A stretch of DNA of 64,000 nucleotides from Ricinus communis (lineage: Eukaryota > Streptophyta > Magnoliopsida > Malpighiales > Euphorbiaceae): NCBI RefSeq assembly GCF_019578655.1, contig NC_063261.1, forward strand, positions 16,296,216 through 16,360,215. Direction: 5' to 3'. Below, in pieces: positions 25,599-39,670 of this stretch. How positions within the stretch are numbered: position 1 is the stretch's first letter; every line of letters begins with the position of its first letter. The notes beneath the pieces are model-generated. The model worked only from the letters and a program-made list of their open reading frames with translations, was not told the origin of the DNA and made no database searches. Both the position numbers and the translations under genes were made by a program.

Positions 25599-28500
25599 TT
25601 ATACCAAAAGATCTGATTTAAATTTTGCATATTTTTTCTCTGTTTCACTATTTTTCAATTGTTGGAAAATAACCGAAGAAGACGAAGAATGGTAATCCAA
25701 CGAGTGATGATGGAATTCTGAGAGCATTTGGACCACTTCTCTCATTGTAGGACGTTCGATGCTATTTTCTTGGCTACATAGCAATGCGATGAAAAATAAA
25801 TGCATTACTTCATCTTTAGGCACCATTGTTAGCCTTGAATCAATAACGTTCAAGACATCTTCTTTGCGGTTATTTGTTACTCTTTTGCTCCATTGTACAA
25901 TATCTACCCCATCCCCAAAATCACCCACTGGTCGCCGGCCCGTGAGAAGCTCTAAAAGGACGACTCCAAAACTATACACATCACTCTTCTCATCCACCTT
26001 CAAAGTGTATGCATATTCTGTAACGATACAAAATTATAGGAAATATTAATTTCAATGTCACAAATTGAAGTAGTGCCAAAACAAGAAGAGAAAAACCACT
26101 AAAATTAGTTAAAGAGCAAAGACAAAAAGAGATGTCAACTTGCAATCAAAAAGCACAAAGCAGCCAACAAGAGATTTGTGGGTGGGAAGGAGAAATACAC
26201 TTTACACGTAAGACCAAAATTAGGACAGTACAAAGAATCAAAGAAGATTGGCAATTACTATTAAGTACCTAAAAAAAATATTTAAGAAAAAAGGGATTAG
26301 AAATTAAAGAAAAAAAGACAGTGGTAGTGTAAATAGGTGGTGCATGTCGGTTAGCTTTCACTAATCTCAACGTGCTGTTACGTTAGAATCATGGTCAGAC
26401 TGTAATCATGTGTCAGATTGACCTCTCAGATTGCGAGATCAGACATGAGAGTTTTTTATTTATTTATTTAATATTTTTTTGTTTGTTGTGGGCCCCAACG
26501 AAGTGCTTCTTTTCGAGTGGTGTGGTTACCAAAAAAATTCCATGTTTCATATGTTATGTTTACATGTACACGTCTAATTTGTCTACTTGTCTGTCTGCCC
26601 CCTGTAGCACAAATCACGGGTTGTTTTCTGCTGTCACTTTAGCACAAACACAGGTTTTATAAAATAAAAAAAAAAGAAAGAGGGGGAGATAAGATAACAA
26701 CAGCACTTCACTTTCTTTGCCTGTGAAATGTGATCGATTCTTTGATATGAAGGAAGGAAGAAGAAGAAGGATTTTATGATATGATGGTAATTATACTACT
26801 AGGAATCAAAAATGTCACAACATTCCCTGGAAATGTGTGAAGCTCAATTTTATTTTGCCTGGTTAAGTTGATAATATATGAACATCTTCCTGAAGTTGTT
26901 GATTAGTTCAGTGTTGTACCTGTAAATTCTTATATAATTCTACAGATGTCTCCAAGTACTGCTGATCTCTTAGTATCAGAATTGTCCATGATTTTGGAAA
27001 GCATTAGCAATTGCAAAGTATTAAGCATAATGAATGTACTTACCAGGTGCTATGTAGCCGTAAGACCCTGCAATTGCTGACATGCATTCTGATGCCCCAC
27101 CATCGATGAGGAATTTAGCTAATCCAAAATCTGCAACATGTGCTTCGAAGCTTGAATTTAGAAGAATGTTGTTGGATTTTACGTCTCGATGAACAATCAG
27201 TGGGGAACAGTCATGGTGAAGGTAGCACAGTCCTTTGGCAGCTTCAATGGCAATTTTGTATCTCAAATTCCAACTCAAGAATGCACCTTTTTTGCCGTGT
27301 AATGCCTCTCCCAGGCTTCCATTTCTCATGTACTCATAAACCAGCAAGTTGGTTTCCTTGTTGGAGCAGAATGCAAGCAATCTAACGATGTTTCGATGCC
27401 TGATGTTGCCTAGTGTTTGAATTTCTGCCCTGAAACCATGGTCATGACTGTGTGTACCGAAACCCAGTAGCTTTTTGACTGCAACTTCCACCCCATTTGG
27501 CATTTTTCCATGATAGACAATCCCTGCTCCTCCTCTACCAATAACGTTTCCATCTTTTACACATTCCAGGATGTCTGTGACAGTGAATTCTATCTTTTGG
27601 AAAGCTGTTAACTTCCAAGAATCCGAGCTATTTTTCTTGGAAGACTTGGCCTTGATTATAGCAGCGATTGCAAATATCAGAGAGCAGATCAGTAGGCCTA
27701 AAGCGAAGATCAGCTTGAAATCATTCGGTGCTTTTCCTGGTGTATTGGTGATGGCGGTGAAATTGCAAGGATTATTAAGGAGAGGACCGCAAAGTTGAGG
27801 ATTACCCGCGAAAGACGAGGCATTAAAGAATGAGAACTGCCCGGATTCAGGCAACTTCCCTGAGAAATCATTGAAAGAGAAATCAGCAATAGTGAGACTT
27901 TTCATTGAACCAATGGACTTTGGAATGGTTTGGTTCAAGTGATTTCTTGATAAGTTCAGGTAATTCAAGATATGAATGTCGGATATCTCAGGCGGGATTA
28001 AGCCAGAGAGATTGTTCTGACTCATGTCAAGAAAAGTGAGATGGAAACAGCTTCCTATTTCAGGTGGAATTGAACCAGAAAGTGAGTTTCTACTAACATC
28101 AAGTTTTAGTACTTGACGGAGTACTCCTATAGAAGGTGGGATTGGACCTGAGAATTGATTTCCACTAAGAAGAAGGATTTGGAGGGAAGAGAAATTCGAG
28201 ATTGAAAATGGCAGAGGACCTGAAAGAAGATTGTTTGACAGATTTAGTTGGCCTAATCTAACAGGTCTTGAAGAGCTATTACAATTCTCTGATAACGTCC
28301 CTGAAAGGACATTGTTCTGCAACTCTGCCAAATTCAGCTCAGGCAAGTAAATAAGTCCATCTGGAATGCTGCCATTCAAGTAGTTCTGTCCCAGCCTTAC
28401 TCTAGTAAGACTATAGCATCTCCCCAGCCCATCTGGGATTGGCCCAAACAGGAAATTTTTCATAAGAATTAGAATCTTTAGCTGATTAGAGGAACACAAG

Positions 28501-29615
28501 CCTTGTGGGATTGTACCTGTAAGCTTATTTGAAGACAAATCAAGAGCCTGAAGCTTACCATTTTGGCCAAGTTTTCGAGGAATCTCACCAGTGAAATTGT
28601 TCATCCATAGCTCCAATGTTTCCAAATTAGGCAAGTCTGCCACATAATCTGGTATAGAACCATGCAGTCTATTCATGAACAGATTGAAGAGCTTCAGTTG
28701 TTTAAGACTGATGAACTCAAATGGGATTTCGCCGGTGAGTGCATTGTACGAAAGATCAAGATTCGCCAAGTTGGTCAAGTTGCCTAACTCTTTTGGAATA
28801 GAACCTGAAAGATGATTGATATACAGATGTAAAGTATCAAGCATCTTCAAGTTCCCTAACTCGCGCGGAATTGGACCATCTAATCCACAGCTTGATAAAT
28901 CCATCTGAACTAGATTCATAAGATTGCCAAACTCTGCAGGAATACCGCCCTCAAAAACATTGTAATGCCCCAAGAAAATCTCCTTCAAGTTGGAAAGATT
29001 TCCCAATTCACCAGGAATTCTTCCACGAAGATCATTTCCCGCAAGCGAAAGATACTCCAACCCCACTAGTCTACCATAACTAGGTGGTATGTTCCCATAG
29101 AAGAAGTTCCCACCAAGATCTAAGTACCTGAGTTTCTTCAAGCTCAAAATGCCAAGTGGAAGAAAAGCAGTGAAGTTATTGTTGTAAGCATCAAACACTT
29201 CCAGATTCGCCATTTCTGAATAGTTCCAATCCAGACCACCACTGAATTGATTGTTTGAGATGTTAAGAAACCGAAGACTACTCAACCTGATAATCTCAAC
29301 AGTGCCTGTGAAGTTATTTCCTGCAAGTGACAAGTTCACCAGTCGATCGAGCCTTGAAAGTTGAGGTGAAACAGAACCGTAGAGATTGAAATCTGTCAAG
29401 TCCAATGAAACAACTCTTCCTCTAGAACAACTAACTCCAACCCAAGAACAAACTGAGCTAGGATTCGAGGAATTCCACGTGCTCAAGAAAGGTTGAGGGA
29501 ATTGAAAGCCTCGTTTAAGAGAGAGTAAGACATTGAAGTCACTAACCAAAGAAGCAGATGAAGAGTTTGTAAGGATAGAGAGTAGAGTCAGAAAAACAAT
29601 GAAGAAGGGGACCAT
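25599..29615 (-). CDS. BAM3: LRR receptor-like kinase, BAM3-like (996 aa, 2 exons)
   Basis: Exons 29615-27044 and 26017-25599, split by a 1026-base phase-1 intron that falls inside the kinase 'APE' motif (IAP|EY). Signal peptide about 1-21, Cys-capped N-terminal region ('CSWVGVSC'), about 20 leucine-rich repeats (about 70-590), second Cys pair ('CGPLLNNPC'), one membrane helix (about 635-656), then a cytoplasmic Ser/Thr kinase. Kinase landmarks: 'IGRGGAG' (692-698), ATP-binding Lys in 'VAVKK' (about 714), 'HRDVKSNN' (809 on), 'DFG' (829-831). All key residues are present, so it is likely an active RD kinase. The layout, the one-intron structure and the length match the BAM/CLV1 clade; BAM3 of Arabidopsis is about this size and perceives CLE45 in protophloem. 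Assignment to BAM3 rather than BAM1/2 rests on remembered LRR sequence style, so it is likely but unproven. The longer exon-1 frame that continues to 27021 is read-through into the intron. Confidence 0.92.
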
Positions 29616-30288
29616 GGTTTTTCCTTAGTTTATCGTTGGGAGAAATTATTTTCAGGGGAATTGAATTTGGAAGGACTTGAAGCAAAGCCAAAGGGTAGTA
29701 ATAGATTTTGTAGTAAAGAAAGGTAAAGTAGTGAAGAAGGGAATCTGAGAAACTTCAAGTGTGCATGGGCTTAAGGAATCAAACATCTTCAACAGAAAAG
29801 AGAGTCTTCAAATACAAGGAAGAAGCTAAGCCTCTCCTTTTCTTTGTTTCTCTTTTCTGTTCATCCTTTTCTTTTCTCTCTTTCTTTCTCTTTAAGTGGG
29901 TACTTGAAATCCTTGAGAAAAAATGGTTCTTCTTGTTATCTATTAAGCTCAAAGGAAAAAAGAAAAGGAAAAGGAGAAAAAAGGTAGAAGATAAAAGAGA
30001 AGAGGAGAGGAAGGAGGTTGCTAAATTATTGTAATTAAGGAAATAATTAATAGTAATTAAGAGATGGAAAATGATAAAGCCGTTGGATAACAGAAATTTA
30101 AAAGTTGTGATTAAGGGGTGGGAGGGAGAGAAAAAGTAAAGTTATGTATGGTGGCTCTTTGCTTTTATATTTATATGCATATGACAGAAATGCCCCTTTA
30201 GCTTTAATCAAAGGGATGATAGTGATGATATGGATGCTAGTCTCTTTCTCTTTTTAAGTCTTCTTTTTTATTGCCTTTGAATGAGAGT

Positions 30289-30324
<36 letters not shown>

Positions 30325-30330
30325 TGTTGG
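29616..30330 (-). promoter_or_regulatory. 5' leader and proximal promoter of the receptor kinase gene
   Basis: Directly upstream of the start codon on the minus strand, the sequence has alternating purine- and pyrimidine-rich tracts and a pure GA/TC microsatellite at 30282-30323. The plus-strand frame 29759-30034 is made of Lys/Glu- and Ser/Phe-rich low-complexity sequence and is not a gene. The leader is likely a few hundred bases long; the start site cannot be fixed by eye. Confidence 0.45.
30282..30323. repeat. (GA)n microsatellite
   Basis: Near-perfect GA repeat of about 40 bases, roughly 700 bases upstream of the receptor kinase start codon. Confidence 0.9.
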
Positions 30331-31983
30331 AATTGCACTTTCAATCATTTAAAATGGCTGCATTGTCCTGTTGTTTTTGATAAATGACAACCATATATAT
30401 ACAATATATGCATATCAGTGTTTCCCTGATTTTTTGCAATAACTCTCTCTATGTATTATCATTGCATACTAGTGGGGAAAATAATTGATGCATGACATTG
30501 TTATTTATTACAATGTTACATATGCTTTATATTTATATAGGAAAATTCTTCTCTAAGTTGTATAGAGCACTGACTAAGAAGAGTGTGATACATATGTACG
30601 AGTGTTTGACACTCTAATATTAAATAATTAATATATATTATTGTCATTTAAAACTAACGAATATGTGTCAATTATCTATCGACTTTATATATAGATGGCG
30701 ATATGCATACAAAAATTTTCTTATATATATATTGCTTCAAATCCATTATTAAATTCTAATTTAAAGAAGTTATATCTATAATTTGAAATCAAGATTTCTA
30801 AATTATGATGAAATGCTCACTCTGAAAATTAAAAAAAAAAATTATATGCTATGTAATGATGTTTCATGGAATTCTCAAGCCAGGAGTGATTGAAATAGGC
30901 ATGAGAATGATTATTTGTTTTTTTGGTAATGGGTATTGATAAAATGCAATGCAGTTCAAGAAAAGTAGCATGCCCCCAAGCTTCTTCTAATCCTTTTCAT
31001 TATCTCATCATCTTAGGCTATAGCAACCTAGCTAGCAGGTACATTTTGGCAGTAGAAAAAGTAAAAAAGGAAATTAAGCATAACTTGACAACTATTTGAA
31101 TAACTTTGAGACGTATATATATCTCACTCAGAAAATCATATTGTACTGAGAAATCCCATTACAAACAGTACCATATACAGCCATTAAAAATGGAACAAGA
31201 TAAACAAGGGTGACATGGAAAAAGGAAAAAGAAAAGGATTAGCACCAAGATGATGCAGAGAGGACCCATCAAAAAAGAAAGTTGCATATAGACATGTGAT
31301 CACAATCAGCCTTGTACTAGTACCACAATATGCATAGGTTGGATCAAAAAAAAAAAAAAAAAAATACATAGAATTGAAGTCACGCACCATTGTGTATTTT
31401 GATGCAATTGGGTAATTATCTATTAGCTATATAGTGTTGAAAATTCTTGTATTTACTTGGGTTTTTTTTTCTAATCTTTGAGTTGGGAACATGTGCCCTG
31501 CAAGAAACATCAGGTTGTAAGAAGTAAAAGATGATGATTATTAATATATCATTACAATGTTTGGTTGAATGATCAATATATAATTGTGTTGAATGGATAG
31601 ATTGCATGGAAGATGGAACCAGTGGAAGCTTTAATTTCTTTCTTTCTTTCTTTCTTTTTTATTTTCTGGGTTTGAACAATTTGATCAACTTTATTCCTTC
31701 TTCTTCTTCCTTTTGCACTAGAGGGGGGTTAGGACCAAGAATTCTCTATATGTTTTAATGTGCATTTGAGCTTTATTAGAAGATGGAATAGTCTTAAAGA
31801 GAGGGCTGAAAAAGAAAAAGCTATCTAGCTAGCTAGCTAGCAACATTTATATAATATATATAAATGTAAGATTTCTTTGCTTTTGATCTTCCACTTCAAA
31901 AAAGAAAAAGGAAAGAAAAATCCATGAGAGGACCATGTCCATGTCCTTGACCCTCCTCTTCTCTTCCTTTCCTTTCTTCTTTC

Positions 31984-32133
31984 ACATGGAAAAGAGTGCT
32001 CTTGTATTAACTTGAACTCAATCAAAACTTATTCTTTCTCTCTCACAGCTTCACTCACCCTCTTTGCCTCAAAAGAAAAAGAAAAATCCATGGCCACTCA
32101 TACATGGGAAAGAGTGCTCTTGTATTAACATGA
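31984..32133. repeat. Local direct repeat (about 32-bp units, 118 bp apart)
   Basis: The phrase 'agagtgctcttgtattaac' occurs at 31994 and again at 32111, each preceded by 'acatgg' and followed by a 'tgaa' within a few bases. Both copies also have 'gaaaaatccatg' about 60-80 bases or less upstream. This is an imperfect local duplication of unknown function. Confidence 0.75.
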
Positions 32134-35100
32134 ATGTTTCTCTTTCATGTGGCTTTTGTCATAAAATAGTGCTGTTGGCTCCACTGCTAAGTTGGTGAAT
32201 ATAAATTAAGGAGGGAAAGGAAAATAAGGGAGAGAAAGAAAAAAAAAAGTGAATTCTTCTTCTTTGAGAAAATTAGGAAAATTAAAAAAAAAAATGAAAG
32301 TAAATCTATAATTACCACTGACTAATATATCCAAATTAAAAGGAAAAAATAAACAAATTATTTTACTTACATAATTAATTTAGCTTTTCAAAAAATAAAC
32401 TAAAGAAAAGATACTGTCTATTAATTTTCTCTTCTTATTTTCCTTTCCTTTCCCTTTTTTCCCAAACACAGTGTAAGGGAGGGTAGAAGGGTGCCCTTTT
32501 GAGGTGTCCCTATCTGTCTTATGGATGGGCAGGTCTGCCCCTCGTTGAAGAGTCACTATCTTGAGCCCTGCCGTTCCTCTCTCTCTTGTGGGCTGGAAAT
32601 CCTTATATATGTATGTGGTCACTCAAAATTTAGCTCAATGGCTCTGCTATGCATGAAAGGCAATTTCCAAATGTATAATTTAAATATCAAATGTAATTTT
32701 TAGATGAAAAATCTTAGTTTATAATCAGGATAGGGTATTTATAATACATTTGATACACCAAACTTATAGACGATTTCGAGCGAAAAGAAATAATAATTTA
32801 AAATTTACATTAAATAACTTTAAAGACGTAAATAAAATAAAAAGAAAAATTTATTAGTAATGACATGATTAGAACTCTTTATATTGTAACAATTCTAAGT
32901 GGGAATATATCTCAGCTTCACTTTTGTTCCAAATCTTTCCATTTTCCAGATGCCTGAAAGCCACACCAATCCATTTTAAAGATTTCATATTTCATTTTCT
33001 TTGATTAAAAAAAGGGTTCTTTTTTTGTCAAACAAGGATCAAGTAATCTTAATAATTTCAAAAGCATGGGGAATTAAGACCAGATTGACTTGATTTTATG
33101 CATAGTTTATGTCTGCCATTTTATTGTCTGTTATATTTTTTCTTTTTCCATTTTGACAAGTTGTTTATGCCTAGACCCCTCCAAAAAAAGGGTCCATTGT
33201 CATATTCATAGAATCATAAGTATCCTGCTAAAAGAATAAGTCAATTTACATAATTTTGTATCAATGGGTTCTCATACTCTATCAGTCTCATAATTAGCCA
33301 CCTCCTTCCTTCTTCAAAGTATAATAATTATCATATTAATAATGTGATAATGATCATAGGAAAGTGGGGGGAAAAAGGAAAAAAAAGAAAGAGAAACAAG
33401 AAGAATTGCTGACTTTCTGCAATATAATGGAACTGCTGTACACAGAAAGAAGAAGAACCAGGTTCCTTATCTTTCTTTCTTAAGGAATTATATTTAAAAG
33501 CAGCTTTAGATGTTACAGGTTGTAACATTCTTTTTCTGGCAGTTGCATTATTTAAGCAAAAAATGAACATGCAAAATAAATAGTTCTTCATTTGGCTAAT
33601 ATGGATTTTCCATGATTTAGATAGAGAAATTAAAGGGGTCTTTTACCTAATTAAGTAGAAAAAAAAACTTTCTCAAGTTTTGGTACAGAATTGTATGAAA
33701 TTCTGTGTCAAGACAGGATTTGCCAGCATCAACAAGACCTGTAGAATGAAGTTGATATGCAATACTAGAAAACCTCAAATCCAATATGTCCCAGTCAATC
33801 AAGCTATTCTATTACATGTGTGTGGATTTTAGGCCTGTATTTTTATTCATCACATTTATGAGTGGTGTATGAAAGTGTTTATGTATTTATTGAAAATAAT
33901 TCAGAATATATTAGATTAAATTGATAATTAAAATATTTTAATATTAAAAGTAAAATAAGATTTAAGTGTAAATTAAGTTAAATTTAAAATATTAACTTAG
34001 CTAATTAATATAAATTTAAGGGTATAAATATACTTTTAATGGAGATTAAATTATAAACTCTTATGCCAATACAGAGATACTTCAGTATTGAGTGACTACT
34101 TTTAGATTATTTGTACTTTAAAATGTTGACACTTAAAGTATTTTTTATTCAAGTCTTATATAAGAATTTACAATTGAATTTTTAATAGAATTTCCTTGCA
34201 ACTAATCCTTTATTAGTGTGATATGTAGTAAAAATAAAATTCATTTAGAAATTGACTTAGAGTGAAAGAGAAGAGAGAGATGAATGAAGAAAATGAAGAG
34301 TAATTTTATTATAATGAAAGAATCTCATAATATTAAGTTGATTTGAAAATTTGATCAAATTTTAATAAAATTTAATTTAGTTATATATTTATATAGTCTT
34401 AAAAATTTAATGAAACAAAAATTTCAAATGAATTTTATTTATACTAAACACACAACATAAATTTATTAATGAATTCTAAAAGAAAAATAGAATTCATTTA
34501 TACCAAACACAACATTAATTAATTAATCCACTCTTACTTAAGTCTCATTAATATATTTTTTTTTGTAATTATATGACATAAATAAAACTAAATAACCTCA
34601 TTAATAATGAGTTCATAATTAATTTTATATTATATAACTTGGTGCCTCTAAATTTGATAATCTATGAAACTGTTAGCCACAGTATCCTCAGTTCTGAGGA
34701 ACAATTGTAAGGAATTATGATGAAGAATGTGACTATACAGAGAGTGATCTCCCAGTGTCTTATCTCTATTATGACATGAAGCAAAAAAGGTGTCTAGAGG
34801 GCTAAGATTTTTTCCCTTTTTATCAGATTGGTAAGAGTAATTGTACAGAACCCAGTAGCAGTCTGATTGATTTTTTCTTTTTTAATTATTATCTTACTAA
34901 GTTTCTGCACAAACCAATTCATATATTCATATGCAGAAGCCATAAGAAGAAGTGTTGCAGCATCCATTCATGCTTTTTAACAATGGCAGAAGGTAAATGC
35001 ATGGCGCGTGAGGTGTACCCTCCAATTATTTAGGAGCAAAGTGCCTTTGCATTAGCCGGCCTCCTGCCGGCATCCCTTCACCACTCTATCCTCCACAGTT

Positions 35101-35330
35101 CGCAGAGCAGCACTCTGGCAACAAGCAATTTATCCTCACAGTTTTACAATCTTTTCGAATTCTGTACACTTTGATTCACTTGTGTTTTTCTTTTTCTTCT
35201 ATTTTCTTAGCCTCTTCCTTTCCATTCTGACGTTCACTTTTAAAAATAGTCAGCTTGAGTTGCAGTGCCCCATTTCTTGAATTGAATTCTGTTTCAAGTA
35301 TGTATTACCAATTATTTACTCGAAAGTCAT

Positions 35331-35361
35331 ATGATGATGATGATGATGATGATGATGATGG
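35331..35361. repeat. (ATG)n microsatellite
   Basis: About ten uninterrupted ATG/GAT repeats. There is no open coding context around them. Confidence 0.9.
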
Positions 35362-38300
35362 CAAGAATAAGTTTCTTGAATTACCTGGAGCATTGTGTTT
35401 TGTTTCTTTATAAGTTCTTTAATTGTTTATTTCATGGATTAACTTGTTATGGGTATGTTATTGCATGAAATTTTACTTGTGAAGGTTCTGAAAAGTTCTT
35501 TTCTTTTCCAATCTTATAATATTGAAAATATTTTAGTTTCAGTTTATTTCAACTTTAGTTGGTCAAATGGTTTATTAGCAAGAGTTTTTTAATAAAAAAT
35601 GGATTGATAAAGGGCTATGGAATTTTAAATTTATTGTCCTTCTAAATGTATTTCATTATCTTTTTTACGAAGTGTATCGAATTTTATGGATTGATTACTG
35701 AAATTTGATATATAAATAAAAGAAATTGCTAGTATTACATAAATAAAAAGAATGAAGTATATTTTAATAGGCTCGGTGAGGTGATGTTTCCTTTTGTATA
35801 CTGAACCGATAGATGATTGATATATATTTATTAGTTTTAATATATCAATTATAGTACTAAAATGTACACTTTTATAAACATGTCATTCTCTTATTTATTG
35901 TGATATATACATAAAGCCTAGAAAATTAACACATTGAGAACATTTGTGTAAAGGACTAAGAAAGGGGAGAATCAAGTAACACTCAAGTACAGATCTTCAG
36001 TATTCAAACTTCATTTCTTTCATCATTAGCAAGGCAATGATTAGTCTTATGTAAATTTTCTTAATCTCGAAGCTTTACATAATTAACACATGACCTTCTT
36101 TCTTAGGTTAGATGCTATAATCAAACAAAAATCTGCATTAAGTTGACCTAATTTTTGTCTTTTTAGATGGGTGTGTAGAGTCTAATCTATTTTACCTACA
36201 TCTTGTTTACTCTATTTAATCAGATAATTTCAAAAATATAATACCCACACTAGTTCAGTAGATTTAAAAATCACATTTTCTGAACTTAGAATAATATATT
36301 AAAAGTCCTTATGATCAAGCCCTGGTCAATTTTAAGCTAATTATAAACTGTTAAAAAATAAGCATACCCTCCAACTTAAACTTGACCATCCAATCTCTAG
36401 AGAGTTTAGAGAACATATGAAAGTTGATTTATCAGACTCAATAATGGGTCAAAAAATTTTGTTCTATAAGCCAATTCAAAAATGTACACTGTAAAGGATA
36501 AAGAAAAAGGCAAAAGAAAAGGGATGTGAATGAAAATAAGAAAGAAAAAGGTCCAAATGTACAATTAAAAAAAAGAAAAGAAAAGAGAAAAAGTTAAGGG
36601 CAATAAGATATATAGGTACCATTTTCTTGGGTAGTAGCTAATTAATTGGTGAGAGAGACAAAATAATTAGAGTATAATATAAGAAATGAAATAATTGGCA
36701 TGTAAAAGAACATTATTGTCCTTTGACAAGGAGAGCCCTCACTCATGAAAAAGAAAAGCATGAGGCATAAGAAAGACAAACCACATTTTAGTAGCCATCT
36801 TTGCTTTGTTTTCAGGCTTAAAACCCTTTGAACACCTTTGGCAATGCCCTAAAGAGCTTTCCTTAAAAGATGGATGGATGCACAGGTTGTGTTCTATTTA
36901 AAGGGTAAAAGGAAAGTAAAGTAAGTACCATTGGAAGGTGCCAAATGGCCAAATGGTCCTCATCTTATTATGCAACCGTTGGAAAAGGGGAAAAAGAGAA
37001 AAAGGAGAGGGATTGAATTTAAAGGTAAATGAAAGCAAAAAAATAAAAATAAAAATAAAAATATAAAAATGAAAAACAAAGATTGCTTCCAGTAAAGCTT
37101 GTAAATGAATAAAGTCTTGTTTATGCTCTCATTCCTTTTATATGTTCTTCAAATTTATGGCCAGTGAAGAAATGAATCTGATACTTGATTTGTGTGTGGC
37201 TTGAAATCTATAAAATTTATAGAATTTATTTTTAAATTTAAAATTTATATGCTTTGAATAAAGTAAAAATTAATTATAAATTTTATATAATTAAATTAAT
37301 ATAGATTCAGTTATAGCTAAACTAAATTCTAATAAAATAAGTATAATTTTTAAATAAATTCTATATTAGTTTGTCAACATATTTCATAACACATGACTAT
37401 CTCTTTCAACTCTATTATTCTATTTTTTTCTCATGCTTTTTTTTTTCAAATAAAATGAACTTCTTAATACATTTCAACCAAACATATTTTATTAAAACTA
37501 AGCACAAATATGTTCGGACAAACATATGAAAAAGAAAATAGTAATAACTAACAATAATGAAATCTAGAGATTTACTAATTTAGTTGTTTCTCCATTCTTT
37601 ATCTCATTAGTTTTTAGAGAAGTTTGAAAAGTGAAAGCAATGAATTTGTAAGATAGAATTTGACTATCATAAAATATAAATACAAGTTAAAATAATTTAT
37701 TTATTAATTTTCAGATTTTTTTATTTTAAAAAAACTTTTTAGTGCATATTTTTTGAATTTTTCTTATTTTATTTTTTATACATATTTATCTAATTATTTA
37801 TTCTATGGATGGCATTTGAATTTAAAACAAAATCAACAAACTTTTGGATTAGTTTGTGTGTTGTCAAGCAAATCAATTCAAGAAGATCAATTATGCTATT
37901 TAAAGCTCCACTGCAACTTTTTGTCTTTTGCATAAATAAGAAAATATGAGAGCCAATTGGTAATTAAAGAGAATAGAGGGGAATGGCGGAATCTGAATTT
38001 TTCTTTTCTTATTATTATATAAGATATTGATATAGTCTGTTCAGGGAAGTTGAGGGACTAATTTGAATTTTTTTATCTATCATGGTACTATTATATAATT
38101 ATTGCACAAGAAAAAGAAAGAAAAGGGGGCAATAACGTCCTTAGTCACTGTTCAATGACAAAAGTCCCCTATAGATTGAGTGATAATATGGCAGTCTCCT
38201 CCAATTCATCATCACACAAAATTTGGTGAGAGCAATCCTAATAGGGCTATGGAAAACTGTAGATACAATATAATTTAAAGATTTAAAAGCAAAGTCACCA

Positions 38301-38509
38301 TTATAATTTTAATTTTCTTCCTCTTATCTATTTTCTTTATGCATTCTGATTTGAGTATCGACGTGGATAGTAAAAAAAAAAAGTATATTTGTCACTAGCT
38401 CGAACTTTCTTTACCTAAGTTGATTCACATGATAGAGCAATTCCACATTGAATAGTTTGTTATTGATTATTACTGTATTATTTATTTATTGCAAAATGTA
38501 TTTTTAAGC

Positions 38510-38868
38510 CTTTAAATTTTTTAGTTCTGTTTTATTGAGTTTTTTAATTTTTATTTTGTACCATTGAACCCTTTTACTTTTATTTTTGATCTTATTGAGA
38601 ATCTAATAGTCTTTAATCAAAGTAAAATTAAAAGTACAATGACTCAATAAAATAAATAAAAATTTCATAAAATATGTGTAAGAAGTCCTTAATAAAACTA
38701 AAAACAAAAGTATAAGACCTCAATAAAATAAAATAAAAATACAAGAACTCAATAGAATAAAACTGAAAAATTTAGAGATTTAATTTTTAATTTTCCAAAT
38801 ACCTATTTGCCAACTAAGAATCATTATAGTATATTAACCACATTAAAACAAATAGGTATTTGGAAAAT
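38510..38868. repeat. Fold-back repeat with a perfect 20-bp hairpin at its right side
   Basis: Left arm 38510-38595 and right arm 38697-38780 are inverted copies of about 75-80 bases, roughly 80 percent alike by eye ('tattgagtt...tttttatttt' against its reverse complement). A separate perfect 20-bp inverted pair lies at 38790-38809 and 38849-38868. There is no coding content. It looks like an old fold-back or MITE-like insertion. Confidence 0.6.
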
Positions 38869-39365
38869 GCACAAAAAAATATTATGGTTAGGCAATTTTT
38901 TATTATAGTGTGACATTAATATAAAACTTCAAAATTAATTTTTCCTATTAAAATTTTAAAAATATATACTATTAAACAAATAGTAAATCTATGAATGGTG
39001 AGTTGAATATAATTAGTTATAAACTAAATCACTCGATAAATAATTTTGTTATTTAAAATCTATATTATATTAATATATAACTGTAGAATTGTTTTTTTGG
39101 GGAATAGCATATTAAAGTATAAAAAAGAAAAAAAACTATAAACCCAAATGTCAAATAAAAACACTAACACTTTTGTGTAGAAAATCGTTTAACCAAGCCT
39201 TTAATATTTCTACCTAGATTTTCTTTTAACTGATGAATTTGATCAATTTGTATAACCAATACTCATTTTCATTGAATTCAGCGATGATGAACTAAATTAA
39301 TTTAATCTATGTAGAACTTTTTGACCCATCATTTATTTTTCCAATCAACCTTCCTTATCCCCAAG

Positions 39366-39388
39366 AAATAATAATAATAATAATAATA
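39366..39388. repeat. (TAA)n microsatellite
   Basis: Short run of TAA repeats in AT-rich DNA. Confidence 0.85.
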
Positions 39389-39670
39389 GTAATAAAATAA
39401 AATAAAAATTAAGGGAAAAAAGAAAGAAAGAAATAAAGAATGGTAGGTAAAGAAGTGGAAGTGGGATTCACTTTCTACAATGAAATTAATGTAGAATCTT
39501 TGATTAAAGTGAACATACACAAACTAAACAGCAAAGTAACCAAATTAGACTGCTGCCGAGAAAGAGATAGAAAAAGAGAAAGAAAAGAAAGAGAGCACAG
39601 CTCCCTAGTAAGATAGCAGTAACTAGTAGTTCTCAATCAAATAATTAACATACTAAAGCAACAACTCAAA

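Larger units (their letters stand above)
30331..39670. other. Long gene-poor AT-rich intergenic region
   Basis: About 9 kb without a supportable gene. The short frames are low-complexity (poly-Lys, Phe or Ser runs). Contents that can be named are the direct repeats at 31984/32102, a GC-richer patch at about 32460-32600, a GC-richer patch at about 34990-35110, an ATG/GAT microsatellite at 35331-35361 and a fold-back repeat at 38510-38868. Some of this may be distal promoter of the receptor kinase gene. Confidence 0.5.

Noticed and set aside
27021..27043. C-terminal 'GKYIHYA' extension of the receptor kinase exon 1 frame
   Set aside because: It follows a consensus donor (cctg|gtaagt) and would destroy the APE motif; splicing to 26017 restores it.
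32460..32622. Minus-strand frame and GC-richer patch with 'gggcaggtctgccc'
   Set aside because: The frame is low-complexity with no family motif; the palindrome is short and no long stem was found.
34990..35110. GC-richer patch with 'tagccggcctcctgccggca', vaguely like a microRNA of the miR169 type
   Set aside because: The match to miR169 holds only at the two ends, the middle differs and is shorter, and I saw no complementary star sequence forming a proper hairpin.
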